The translations under genes and the position numbers were made by a program. From Lasiosphaeris hirsuta (taxonomy: Eukaryota > Ascomycota > Sordariomycetes > Sordariales > Lasiosphaeriaceae): a DNA stretch of 64,000 nucleotides. Shown here piece by piece: positions 47,630 to 57,183 of the stretch. Each line of letters starts with the position of its first letter. The stretch's first letter is position 1. The DNA lies in assembly GCA_030549175.1 (NCBI GenBank), contig JAUKUA010000001.1:7440001-7504000 (forward strand), written 5' to 3'. The notes beneath the pieces were generated by a model. That model was not told the origin of the DNA. It saw nothing but the letters and a program-made list of their open reading frames with translations, and made no database searches.

Positions 47630-48073
47630 ATGCCTACCGAAAAGGAGCTCCAGATCTCCCCCCTCGTCCCTGACTCCATCCTCCATAATTCACGGGTTCG
47701 TCATTCCCCCCTCCCCCTTTTCCACCCCCCTCACCGCCCACCAACTTAACCCCGTCCCGACCAGACCCTCGTCAACCTCCAATCCCTTACCGCCTCCCTC
47801 TTCGGCGTCGTGGCCGGCATCCTCGGCCTCGAGTCCTACAGCGGCTTCCTCTTCTACCTGGCCTTCTCACTCCTCACGACGGCGCTCTTTTACTTCGTCC
47901 GGGTCGCCCCGGCATCGTCGTTCGCCTCTTCGACGCCAGCGCAAAAGGCGGGCCTGTTCGACACGAGCCGGTATTTCCACAGCCCCATCGCCTTCTGGAC
48001 CGGGGGGCTAGGGAACGGCCTGGCGGGATACATTCTTACGTGGACGCTGTTTTACGGGTTGGTTAGGGCGTAG
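47630..48073 (+). CDS. EMC6: ER membrane protein complex subunit 6
   Basis: Two exons (47630-47695 and 47765-48073) give 124 residues. EMC6 is a small subunit of the ER complex that inserts membrane proteins. The N-terminus MPTEKELQISPLVPDSILHN and the joined segment NSRTLVNLQSLTASLFGVVA are as I expect for fungal EMC6. Three hydrophobic segments follow: SLFGVVAGILGLESYSGFLF, AFSLLTTALFYFV and a C-terminal LAGYILTWTLFYGLV. The 69-nt intron has a less common donor, GTTCGT, with a CTTAAC branch and CAG acceptor; frame requires it because intron sequence contains an in-frame TAA. The size fits the family (about 110-125). Confidence 0.9.
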
Positions 48074-48292
48074 AAGAGGAAAACATATCATGGGTTTGGC
48101 GTTATCGTGTTTAGCATAGGGCTGTCGGCAGAGGCAAAGCAATGAAAAAGAAAATCATGATTACAATATTCAATGTCCGATATCCTAAGAAAGCTCGCTA
48201 CCCAAGTCGACAAACACCGACTCGCAAATACAGACCACTGACACACGAAACCCCTTGACTACCTGCATAAAAACAACGCTGCCTGAGCTCTC

Positions 48293-50926
48293 TCATTCCA
48301 CAATCTCAACAACCTTACCCACGAACCCCTCCAGCCCCGACTTATCCTTACTCCCCCCCTCAAGCACCAAGATCCGCGACCCAAGCTCAACCCACTCCCG
48401 TGTCGATAGCAGCTCAAGCTGCACCTCAACGCCATTCTCAACCACCGGCGACGCCGCCATTTCCTCCATCTCCTCGCTCAGGCTAAACAAGTCATCAATG
48501 TCCTCCGTTGCCAGCTTGGCTCCCCCATCCTCATCCTGCGCATCCCCCGCCTTCACCACGCTCAGGACACGCGCGGCCGCCCGCACACTGGCAACATAGA
48601 TATTAACTAAGCTACCAACTGACAGCGAGCCGGCCTCGGGCTCGTCAAACACTGCAGTCAGTCCGCTGGCCGCCTGCAGCGAGAGCCCCGAAGCCACCAT
48701 GTGCTGGCTCGGGACCGCCAGGACCATTCCTTTGCGTATCCTCGGGATCGAGGATGTCGAGGGGGGGCCAATGATATGGGCACCGTGCTTAATACCGAAC
48801 ACCATCCCAATAGAGCCAACTTGCCCCGCCGTGAGCGTCTGGACGGGCAGCCGAAGGTTGCGAATGCTGACGATAGAGGCACTGTGCCACTCTCCCTTGA
48901 TGGCCGATGCCGAAACGGCGCTTCTGGTAGCGATTCGATTGAGCTCGTAGGATGTTGAGAGGCCGTCGCCGCTGGCCGTTGGGCGGTCCTCGGGAGTCGG
49001 ACCGCTGGACTCGTCGTCGTCGGACGGGAAGGGGCCGACGACGACCTTGTCACCGATCGACAGGCTGCCGAAACGCAGGTATCCAGCAACCACGGTCCCC
49101 ATGTCGGTCTGTTGGTCGTTATCTCTAGTAGCCAGGGCATATGAAGCCGGGAGGCTAAATTTGTCTTCGATATGAAACAAGCACGCGGGCTGCTCGGGAT
49201 TCAAAGCTGCGCCAATGTAGTCGCGGGACGTCGGCCCGGGAGGCAACGGAAGGCTCTGTAGCAAGGCGTGAAGCATGCCAACCCCTTGGCCATTCACCGC
49301 GCTGGTCAGCACTATCGGGATGACAGACAATAGGTCATCCCTGGCTGCCATGACCTCCATGACCCTCTTCACGGCTTCGTGGTCATGCTGGGAAACTCGA
49401 CTGAGATCATTATGACTGGTTTGGTCCCCTTTGAGCACCATTGGCGCCCGACCGGCACGCTTGACGGCGGAGAGTATTTTGCCGAGCACCTTGGCGATGC
49501 TAGGCTTATTCGCCAGGTCCAGCTTTGTGATTACAATGACCAAAGGCAGGCGAAGACGTAGGCAAAGATCCAAATGGGCATTTGCCAAGTCGACACTGGC
49601 GCCGGCAGGTCCTAGAATATCCAGAGCAGAAGATGTAGCGCCAATGACAGAGGTAACTTCGGCACTGTCAGCCGCTATGCAAAGCAATGTCCAGTGTGGC
49701 GCCCAGCCGACGATTCCACGAAGGATTGTTCGGCGATACCGCGGATGGCCGGCGGAGTCCAGCAGATAGACAAGTCGGCCGGTTTTTGTAAAGTCGTGGA
49801 TATCAATCCAGGACTCGACTCCGCGATGATCGTAGTTGACAATCTCGCCTTCGTTGTAGCCAATGAGCTCCTGGGTCACGGACGATGTGACACCGGACGT
49901 GACTTCATGCAGGTGCTTGAGCAGACTCAAACGGCTCTTCCCCCGGCCGTTGTCAAGAGTCCCGGTCGATAGGGTGCCCAAGATGGTGGATTTTCCCGAC
50001 GTTGTTGGCCCCGTAAGCGTAACACGCAGCTGATCAGTTGCAAGAGGGCCTTGTTTGGGATCCGGAAGGGGTTCCACGGGCCGGGATAGGGGGTGGCGTT
50101 TTGTTGTCGATGACAGCGTGCCAGTGTTATCTCTGGGGTGAAGGTCTGGTGTTATCAAGGCCTCGGCCACCCATAACTTGGAGTGCTGCCGAAGTCCTTC
50201 GGACTCAGGTCCTGGAGAGTCCTCCGAGTCGCTCACGTTGATCCACACGCAATCACCAACAACGACCATTCGGAGGACCTTCATATAGCACCCCAAGCTA
50301 TGAGCCATGACACGGAGCGTCGAGAGACTCTCGTCCATCTCATCCTCGGTTAGTCCTGCAAGCGTCCCATCATCGGCCACCCCGATTTCATACAAGGCCC
50401 CTCTTGATGCCTCCAAGCCAGGCAGCAATTTTCCAGGCTTGGCTTGGAGTTCGGGGGTGATGCTATCGCTGGGAAGCTGCGGAACAACCAGCCCCGGGGC
50501 ACCAGAGCTGGCATGGTAGGGGCAAGACTGTTGGAGCCTCCATAGCAGCTGTGTGGTGAGATGCTCGAGACGGTCCTGGCGTGTTTGAGTTGTTGACGTG
50601 GAGGTTCCAACAGCGGGTGCAGACTTTGTCGATTGGTGGTCTGGTTGTGGCCGAGACTGTATCGATCCAGATATGCGGGCTGGGGTGCTGGTGCGTTCAT
50701 ATCTTCGCCTGGGTCTGAGGAGTAGGTGGAGTTTATACTCGGTCGGACCGTCTTGAGGCTCGGGCTCCAGCTTGGTGACGCCGTAATCAGATAACAGCCC
50801 CGACTCGATGCTTCCGCGACGTGTTGTGAGCCGCTCTGTGGCAGCTGGCTTCTTGCCAGGGTCTGCCGGCCTCAGCCACGGAGAAGAAACTCGCGGGGGG
50901 TCGGGATCGAAGGTGAAGACCGACAT
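48293..50926 (-). CDS. GTPBP1/GTPBP2-type translational GTPase
   Basis: A single exon gives 877 residues. GTPase motifs are G1 GPTTSGKST (306-314), G3 DSAGH (390-394) and G4 TKLD (467-470). This spacing and the following beta-barrel-like domains (CLFHIEDKFSLPASYALATR; GTVVAGYLRFGSLSIGDKVVVGPF) place it in the EF-Tu-like GTPBP1 family, linked to mRNA decay and rescue of translation. G3 has Ser where most translational GTPases have a different residue after Asp; the catalytic His is kept. The N-terminal about 290 residues are specific to the family and partly low-complexity. The start MSVFTFDPDPP is the first ATG in a frame open to the end. Confidence 0.9.
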   Translation of the reverse strand: MSVFTFDPDPPRVSSPWLRPADPGKKPAATERLTTRRGSIESGLLSDYGVTKLEPEPQDGPTEYKLHLLLRPRRRYERTSTPARISGSIQSRPQPDHQSTKSAPAVGTSTSTTQTRQDRLEHLTTQLLWRLQQSCPYHASSGAPGLVVPQLPSDSITPELQAKPGKLLPGLEASRGALYEIGVADDGTLAGLTEDEMDESLSTLRVMAHSLGCYMKVLRMVVVGDCVWINVSDSEDSPGPESEGLRQHSKLWVAEALITPDLHPRDNTGTLSSTTKRHPLSRPVEPLPDPKQGPLATDQLRVTLTGPTTSGKSTILGTLSTGTLDNGRGKSRLSLLKHLHEVTSGVTSSVTQELIGYNEGEIVNYDHRGVESWIDIHDFTKTGRLVYLLDSAGHPRYRRTILRGIVGWAPHWTLLCIAADSAEVTSVIGATSSALDILGPAGASVDLANAHLDLCLRLRLPLVIVITKLDLANKPSIAKVLGKILSAVKRAGRAPMVLKGDQTSHNDLSRVSQHDHEAVKRVMEVMAARDDLLSVIPIVLTSAVNGQGVGMLHALLQSLPLPPGPTSRDYIGAALNPEQPACLFHIEDKFSLPASYALATRDNDQQTDMGTVVAGYLRFGSLSIGDKVVVGPFPSDDDESSGPTPEDRPTASGDGLSTSYELNRIATRSAVSASAIKGEWHSASIVSIRNLRLPVQTLTAGQVGSIGMVFGIKHGAHIIGPPSTSSIPRIRKGMVLAVPSQHMVASGLSLQAASGLTAVFDEPEAGSLSVGSLVNIYVASVRAAARVLSVVKAGDAQDEDGGAKLATEDIDDLFSLSEEMEEMAASPVVENGVEVQLELLSTREWVELGSRILVLEGGSKDKSGLEGFVGKVVEIVE

Positions 50927-51971
50927 CTGAAGATGCGGTGTAGCAGGTAGTCTGGGGTACCTGGTCTACTCCCTCGGCTTCAAGGAGCAAAGAGCTCAGT
51001 TTGAGGATGCCAATGGCACAAAGAATGTCAATTAGATAGTCTCCCGTTTCAGTAGACTATAGTAAAGCTATTAGACGGCAAGTAGTCATCGCATTCGGGT
51101 GTAGCTGCTGTATTCGAGGTAACATTTTGGACTTGCTAAAGCCGACTTCTCCAAGCAGGAGATTTGACAAGGTCTTTGAGTGAGGTGTCCGATGTGCCGG
51201 TTATAAGATATCACCACGCAGTTTCTAGCTAAAAGAAGCCATATTGAGTAATGGGTTTCAGGGTATCGGTAGAATTGTGTTTGTGTCGGGGGATAAGATG
51301 GCACCAAAGATCTCAAGTGACGAAGAGCACGTCTCGAATGCGAGGTGTGACGCATCGGTCAGTGAGCAACTAGAATTACCTGAGGCGATAAGACAATCGA
51401 TTACGGATAGGGATCCTGACATCTGGGGAACCTTAAAACTCCCCCCACCCCTTGCGACCAATAGACCACCCCTCCATCTTTCCAGCATCAAGAATTAGGA
51501 AAGGATATGAAACCATTGGTGAATTGAATGTTGAAAAATATTCAGAAGCCTCAAATATTCAGGAAATATTAGGGCGCCACCAGCGCCGACAGCGCAATAC
51601 CTAGTGTGCCTATATACAGTTCATCTGAAGGCTATCGGTGTGAGAAAAGACCTTTTGTCGCTGGGGCTGAAAACAGCGGCGGCCGCATCGTATTGCGTGG
51701 ACACCGCTGTGTGGACGCCGCAGTGGAGGCCGTCCTAGTGGCGGGGTCTGGGGGCTGAGCAGGCTGACCCCAGCCATTTGTAGCCATTCCAGCCTGGAAC
51801 ACACCCAAGACACTGGCTCGAACAAGGATCCACGTCCAACCCCGCCTCCTTATCCAACTCCCTAGACCCTTTGTATTTGACCAGCAACCTCCGCTGCACC
51901 GAAGCAGCCAAGCGCTTCCACCTTCACACTCTCTCCCATCCACCCGTATCTCTAGGTACGCATCGCCCAAG
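50927..51971. other. Divergent intergenic region between the GTPase and SEC9
   Basis: About 1 kb with promoters for both flanking genes. A short open frame at 51244-51498 has no features. The part around 51500-51620 is AT-richer than its surroundings. Confidence 0.5.
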
Positions 51972-53410
51972 ATGAAGAAGCTTTTCGGTAAGAAGGACAA
52001 GGACAGGTCCTCGCCCGCTCAGGACGACAATCCCTACGCCCGACAGCCTGCCCAGGACCCCTATGCGAATGCCCCGGCCCCGTACCAGCAGCAGCAACCT
52101 CCCCGCACGATGGGCCTGCCAAGCGGTCCTCGCGCGGGCGCCCCCGTCGGTCTACCGCGCGGGCCAGCCCCGCGCGCCGGGTCCGGCGGTCCACCACCAC
52201 CGTATTCCAGCCCAGCGCCAGGCCCCAGCTACCCCGTGCAGCAGCAGGGTGCGGGTGGCGGATACGGAAACGACCGATTCGGTGCCCCGGCGGGGTACGG
52301 CGGCAACCGATACGGCGATAATAAACAGGGTCCCAACCCCGCGGTCGGAGGCCCTCCCCCGCGAGCAGGCGGATATGGCGGCCTTGGCTCGCTCGATGAC
52401 GACGACAGTCGCGGAGGGCTGTTCAACGACTACAAGCCCCCCAACGCCCGACAAAACTCGGGCCCTCGCGGTGGACAGAATAGCTGGGAGTCGGGCCCGA
52501 ATGGCCCCGCCCAGCCCGGGGCGTCGGGTGGCGGCAGCGGCGCGTACGGTGGATACGGTGAGGAGCGGGAGTTGACCCAGGAGGAGCAGGAGGAGATGCA
52601 GGTCCAAGACATCAAGCGAGAAATCATTCAGACCCAGCAGTCGACCATTCAAAGCGGCAGCAGGGCCCTGGATATGCTCAACAATGGTACAATGAGTGCT
52701 GCGAACATTGCCCAAGCCCTAGCACGGCAGCGGGAGCATCTTGACAATGCAGAGGGCAACATTGACAATGCTTGTAAGTCTCACGCCCTATTCAACTGCA
52801 ATCAACTCAGCCTGCTAACAACACACCACAGCCGTTCACAACCGCATCGCCAAGGAGCAGACCAAGCGTCTAGACAAGCTCAACGGTTCCATGTTCATAC
52901 CCACAGGGCTGAACAAGAAGAAACTAGCGGCGTTGGATGAGGAAAGAATGCGGAGCGAGCAACAGGAAAAGTTGGAGCGAGAACAGGCGCGGACGGGCGC
53001 CTACCAGGGCAGGATGCGGATGCAGGGGGTCATGTCGGATCTCTCCAAGCCACAGCAGCTCGGTACCAAGACCAACCGCTCGAGACGAGAAGAGTTTAAG
53101 TTTGAGGACGACGACGGTGAGCAGGAGCAAAACAACCAGGAGATTGATGACATTACGGACCGGCTGGCCGCGGGTGTATCGATCCTGCACGGAGCCGCCA
53201 AGGTCATCGGCGACGAGCTGGAAGACCAGATCAACCAGGTCGACCGCATTACTGAGAAGGTGAGTGATACTCACGCCCGCAGTCTGGTGAAATGCTGGGG
53301 CAACTTGCTAATGAGTCTTTCTGCAGAGCGAGCGCGCACACGACCAGGTCAGGAGGAATCACGTCAATCTCCAGCGGGCGGCCAGGATGCCAGGAAGCAT
53401 GACTGGATAA
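51972..53410 (+). CDS. SEC9: Plasma-membrane t-SNARE Sec9 (SNAP-25 family)
   Basis: Three exons (51972-52773, 52832-53259, 53327-53410) give 437 residues; introns are 58 and 67 nt. Sec9 contributes two SNARE helices to the complex that fuses secretory vesicles with the plasma membrane. The first about 195 residues are Gly/Pro/Gln-rich. The Qb helix runs about 208-270 and has its central-layer Gln in LARQREHLDNAEG. The Qc helix ends the protein and has its central-layer Gln in GDELEDQINQVDRI. The linker (SMFIPTGLNKKK...) replaces the palmitoylated Cys stretch of animal SNAP-25, as known for Sec9. The last exon is needed to complete the Qc helix (SERAHDQVRRNHVNLQRAAR). Confidence 0.92.
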
Positions 53411-54247
53411 AAGGGGCTTATTCATGGGGTATTCGACGGGTCATCATCAATTCTGTTTACGTCTTGCTGTACGTGTTTATTCGACTGGCTTCTAATTCTC
53501 AAAATTCATAACTGCATAATCGCTAGAATGAAATGTGTACGAGCGAAGGGTCTTGCTCGTACGACCAAGCAGGTCTAACGCAGCAGTGTAAATTGCAAAA
53601 CAATCGCATGTAAATCTTCTGTGCACGATGTTCCCGAAAACCATGATCCCGCAAACAAGCACCACAGAGACTTGGGTTTTATTCAATGTCATAATCCACC
53701 TCATGTTTTTGTCCGCGAGAGACTTTAAAGCCGGAAACTATTTCTGCTGCTCCTGAGACTCACTTTATATACTCATGAGACCTTCTCAGATACAGAAAAG
53801 GCATCTTACGACTGGAATACACCAACCTGCTCTTTCGTTTTAGGGGGATTGGTAATGATCTAAGGCATCGATAATCTTGTGTTAGCGCGTGGCACTCGGG
53901 CAAAGGGAGATATTGAGACCTTCAAATGGCCTTTTCAGCATCAAACCCCGCATTTATAGTATTTAAAAAGACCTTTCCCGTATCCGAAAAGGCAGTTGGT
54001 ATTTAAATACAAGAATGAGACGCATCTACTAGGCACACCATAAATCGGAATTATGTACCCCACATAATGTTGCTGCATAGCCAATCACTGTGGGGCATAG
54101 CACACTGCCAGCTTTTCTTTGTGAAGCGCACCCCCAGCCAACTCAAAAGACATCAAACTCACAAGGCATTCAGCCAGCAAATGTGCCGCCTTCCTCTTTT
54201 CTAACAAATTTTTTCCCTCTAGAAAGGGAGGGGGCTATTGTGACGAG
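53411..54247. other. AT-richer intergenic region with a repeated 25-nt motif
   Basis: About 840 bases with more A/T than the flanking genes. Two related 25-nt stretches of the form GACCTT...GAAAAGGCA lie at 53779-53803 and 53970-53994 (18 of 25 positions identical). No gene is recognised. Confidence 0.5.
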
Positions 54248-56623
54248 ATGAGAACAGAAAATATGTCGAAAAAGAGGAAACACGAGTCCGGCGGCGGCGG
54301 AAACGTCCTCAAAATCGGGAACAAGACCATTTCTCTCGAAGGTTATCTCACAAAAAGACCTAAGAAGGAATCAGAAAACCCCCCACCACCGCCATCTACG
54401 GAAGCGCCTGTGGAGGAGACATTGGCGGAAGACCAAAAGCCCTTGAAAGGGAATGAATCCAGAAAAACACGAAAGCCCCCAGTTGGCGGTGATCCGCAAT
54501 TACTCAAAATACGCCAAGCTCTACCAATATGGGACTACCAGGAAAAGATTAGGAGCATCCTCGAGAAAAAGGACGTTCTCCTCCTCGTCGGAGAGACTGG
54601 TTCGGGCAAGAGTACGCAGGTCCCGCAGTTCCTATTCCAGGAGAACTGGTGCCAGAAGAGGAAAGCCAAGGTGAAGCAGCCCGGGTCAGGGAAGGAGGAG
54701 GAGATCAATGTCGGGGGCATGATCGCCATCACGCAGCCACGGCGAGTCGCTGCGACAACACTGGCTCATCGCGTTTCCAAGGAGGCGGGGACGCCGCTCA
54801 GCGGGCAGAGCAGTGATGGCAAGAGCAAGAGAGGGCCTCCGTCCAAAGGACTGGTCGGATATTCTGTCCGGTTCGACCACCGGGTGCCGCAGGGAACCAA
54901 GATCAAGTTCTTGACCGAGGGTATGCTGCTCCAGGAGCTTCTGCGCGACCCGCATCTCAGGCAGTACAGCGCGATTGTTGTCGACGAGATCCATGAGAGG
55001 AGTGTGGATGTGGATCTGCTGTCTGGATTTTTGAAGCAGATTATCACGGGGGACAAGGCGGGACGTGGGGGGATCCCACTCAAGGTTGTCATCATGAGTG
55101 CCACGGCCAATGTCGAGAAGATTAGAAATTTCTTCTCGGTTGAGGAAGAGGATCGGGCGCAAGCCGCTCCTCCGGGCCCGGAAGCGTCAACCGGGTCATC
55201 CGTTGAATTCCTCCAGATCGAGGGACGCCAGTTTCCCGTCGAGACTGTACACACCACAAAACCGGTACCCGACATCCAAGAAGAGCTTTTAAAGACCATT
55301 TTCAAACTCCACACGGAAGAGCCGCTCCAGGACAAGCACGGAAAGAACGACATCCTAGCATTTCTCACCGGCCAGGAGGAGATTGAGGGAGCCCAGCGAC
55401 TGATCGAGGAGTATGCGGGAACACTTGCTTCCAATGTGCCCAAGATCAAGGTGTTCCCGCTCTTTGGCCAGCTGTCCATGGAGGCCCAACATGACGCTTT
55501 CCAGCCTGTCAAGGTGCCCTTCACAAGAAAGATTGTTCTTGCCACAAACATTGCGGAAACGTCAGTCACTGTCCCCGGTGTAAGATACGTCGTTGACTGT
55601 GGCAAGAGCAAGGTCAAGCAATACAGGGCACGACTTGGGATGGAGTCACTCCTCGCAAAGCCCATTTCAAAGTCGTCAGCAGTCCAACGGGCCGGTCGAG
55701 CCGGTCGAGAAGGTCCCGGTAAGTGCTTCAGACTCTACACCGAAGAAAGCTTCGACACCCTGCAGCAAACAGACCTTCCCGAGATTTTGCGGACCGACGT
55801 GTTGGGCGCCATCCTAACCATGAAGGCACGGGGTATCGAGGACGTCCTCGCCTTCCCGCTCATGGACCCGCCCGAGGTCGAATCGGTCGGGAAAGCGCTG
55901 ATCCACCTGCACATGCTCGGCGCGCTTGACGGCCACGGCAACATCACCGAGACGGGGCGCAAGATGGTCCTCTTCCCGGTGACGGCGCCCTACGCGCGCG
56001 TGATCCTCGCGGCGGCCGATCCGCGGTACAACTGCCTGCTGGAAGCCATCGACATCATCGCGTGCATCACGGCTGGCGACGACATCTTCCTGCAGCTGCG
56101 GTCCGAAGAGGCGCGCGAGGACGTCGAGGTGTTGCGCAAGGAGCTCTGGCGCCGCGAGGGCGACCTGCTGACGTACCTGACGGCGATGCAGCGGTACGCG
56201 GCCGAGAACGCGGACCGTGCGGTGTGGTGCCGCGCGCGCAAGATGAACACGCGCAACATGCGCCAGGCGCTCAACATCCGCAAGCAGCTGCGCGGGCTGG
56301 CCCTGCGCCACGGGCTGCTGGCCGAGGCGCCGCCCGCGGACCCCCAGCCGTTCGCGCCCACGCCGCCGGACCAGGCAGAGCTGATACTCAAGTGCTTCCT
56401 GAAGGGCTTTGCGCTCAAGACGGCCCTGCTGATGCCGGATAGCAGCTATGCCACCTCGGTGGGTAAGCATGTCGTCGCTGTCCACCCGGCGAGTGTGCTC
56501 CATGGGCAGAAGAAGGAGGCGGTTATGTTTCTGGAACATGTGTATACGCAGAAGAATTACGCGAAGAAGGTCAGTGCCGTCCAGGCGGAGTGGGTGGCGC
56601 AGGCGTTTGAGGGGGGTTTGTAG
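54248..56623 (+). CDS. DHR2: DEAH-family RNA helicase, Dhr2-like
   Basis: A single exon gives 791 residues. Motifs in order: GETGSGKST (115-123), TQPRRVAA, DEIH (246-249), SAT in VIMSATANVEKI, LTGQEEIE, LATNIAETSVTVPGV and QRAGRAGREGPG. After the helicase core come the ratchet/winged-helix and OB-fold regions usual for DEAH proteins (LHMLGALDGHGNITETGRKM; FALKTALLMPDSSYATSVGKH). Size and the Lys-rich N-terminus fit Dhr2/DHX33-type nucleolar helicases of 18S rRNA processing. Another DEAH paralogue cannot be excluded. Box II reads DEIH rather than DEAH. An ATG 15 nt downstream (MSKKRKHES) in the same frame is an equally likely start. Confidence 0.85.
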   Translation: MRTENMSKKRKHESGGGGNVLKIGNKTISLEGYLTKRPKKESENPPPPPSTEAPVEETLAEDQKPLKGNESRKTRKPPVGGDPQLLKIRQALPIWDYQEKIRSILEKKDVLLLVGETGSGKSTQVPQFLFQENWCQKRKAKVKQPGSGKEEEINVGGMIAITQPRRVAATTLAHRVSKEAGTPLSGQSSDGKSKRGPPSKGLVGYSVRFDHRVPQGTKIKFLTEGMLLQELLRDPHLRQYSAIVVDEIHERSVDVDLLSGFLKQIITGDKAGRGGIPLKVVIMSATANVEKIRNFFSVEEEDRAQAAPPGPEASTGSSVEFLQIEGRQFPVETVHTTKPVPDIQEELLKTIFKLHTEEPLQDKHGKNDILAFLTGQEEIEGAQRLIEEYAGTLASNVPKIKVFPLFGQLSMEAQHDAFQPVKVPFTRKIVLATNIAETSVTVPGVRYVVDCGKSKVKQYRARLGMESLLAKPISKSSAVQRAGRAGREGPGKCFRLYTEESFDTLQQTDLPEILRTDVLGAILTMKARGIEDVLAFPLMDPPEVESVGKALIHLHMLGALDGHGNITETGRKMVLFPVTAPYARVILAAADPRYNCLLEAIDIIACITAGDDIFLQLRSEEAREDVEVLRKELWRREGDLLTYLTAMQRYAAENADRAVWCRARKMNTRNMRQALNIRKQLRGLALRHGLLAEAPPADPQPFAPTPPDQAELILKCFLKGFALKTALLMPDSSYATSVGKHVVAVHPASVLHGQKKEAVMFLEHVYTQKNYAKKVSAVQAEWVAQAFEGGL

Positions 56624-57006
56624 CTTATAAAGAAAACCAATTGCTTTCAATTCAGGCTTGATTTGCGATGGGTTCAAGCGAAATGCCTGCCTGCCCAACA
56701 TGGCTTGGAGTTCCCAGCCCCTTTCCGCTCCCACACTCTCCAAAAACATGAGCAACCATTTCTGGGTAGCATACCAGGAAATACTTGCGGCAGTGAAAGC
56801 CGGCGCCCTTACCAAACCTCTCTGCCAGCTCACCTTGGATCGCAGTGCAGTAGCCGATTTGGCATCTCTGCACCCAGGGACATATGACTGCCCAACCGAG
56901 CCGCCGCCGTCCTACCCTTCACCACCCTCAGCAACGTACCTATCATCCACTAGCCATCCTCCCAAGCAAAGACACCCTTCCCCCCCCAAAGGCAATTTCT
57001 GCCCCG
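56624..57006. other. Convergent intergenic region between helicase and zinc-ribbon gene
   Basis: About 380 bases shared by two 3' UTRs, with C-rich tracts near 56985. No gene is supported. Confidence 0.5.
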
Positions 57007-57183
57007 TTACCTCTTCAGATCCGGGTTCGACCCCCCCTTGACTAGCTTGCAGTTGCCCGACTCTTTGCCGAAGATGTCTACTGTCAAGCAGACTCTGTGC
57101 CCACAGCCGCACGTCGTGACGCTGTCTCTGTCCCACGGGTTGTGGGCGCCGCATTGGCAGCATTTCCATTGGGTTTCGGCCAT
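57007..57183 (-). CDS. Small zinc-ribbon-like protein (58 residues)
   Basis: ATG at 57183 in a good context (CACCATGGCC) opens a frame of 58 residues ending in TAA at 57007. It begins MAETQWKCCQCGAHNPW and continues with TTCGCGHRVCLTVDIFG. The pattern CxxC (residues 8/9 and 11) then CxC with HxxC gives a compact set of possible zinc ligands, like a rubredoxin-type ribbon. I recall similar very short proteins in filamentous ascomycetes but no function. Support that it is real: a diverged copy with the same Cys layout lies about 0.8 kb away (57843-57976). Confidence 0.65.
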   Translation of the reverse strand: MAETQWKCCQCGAHNPWDRDSVTTCGCGHRVCLTVDIFGKESGNCKLVKGGSNPDLKR

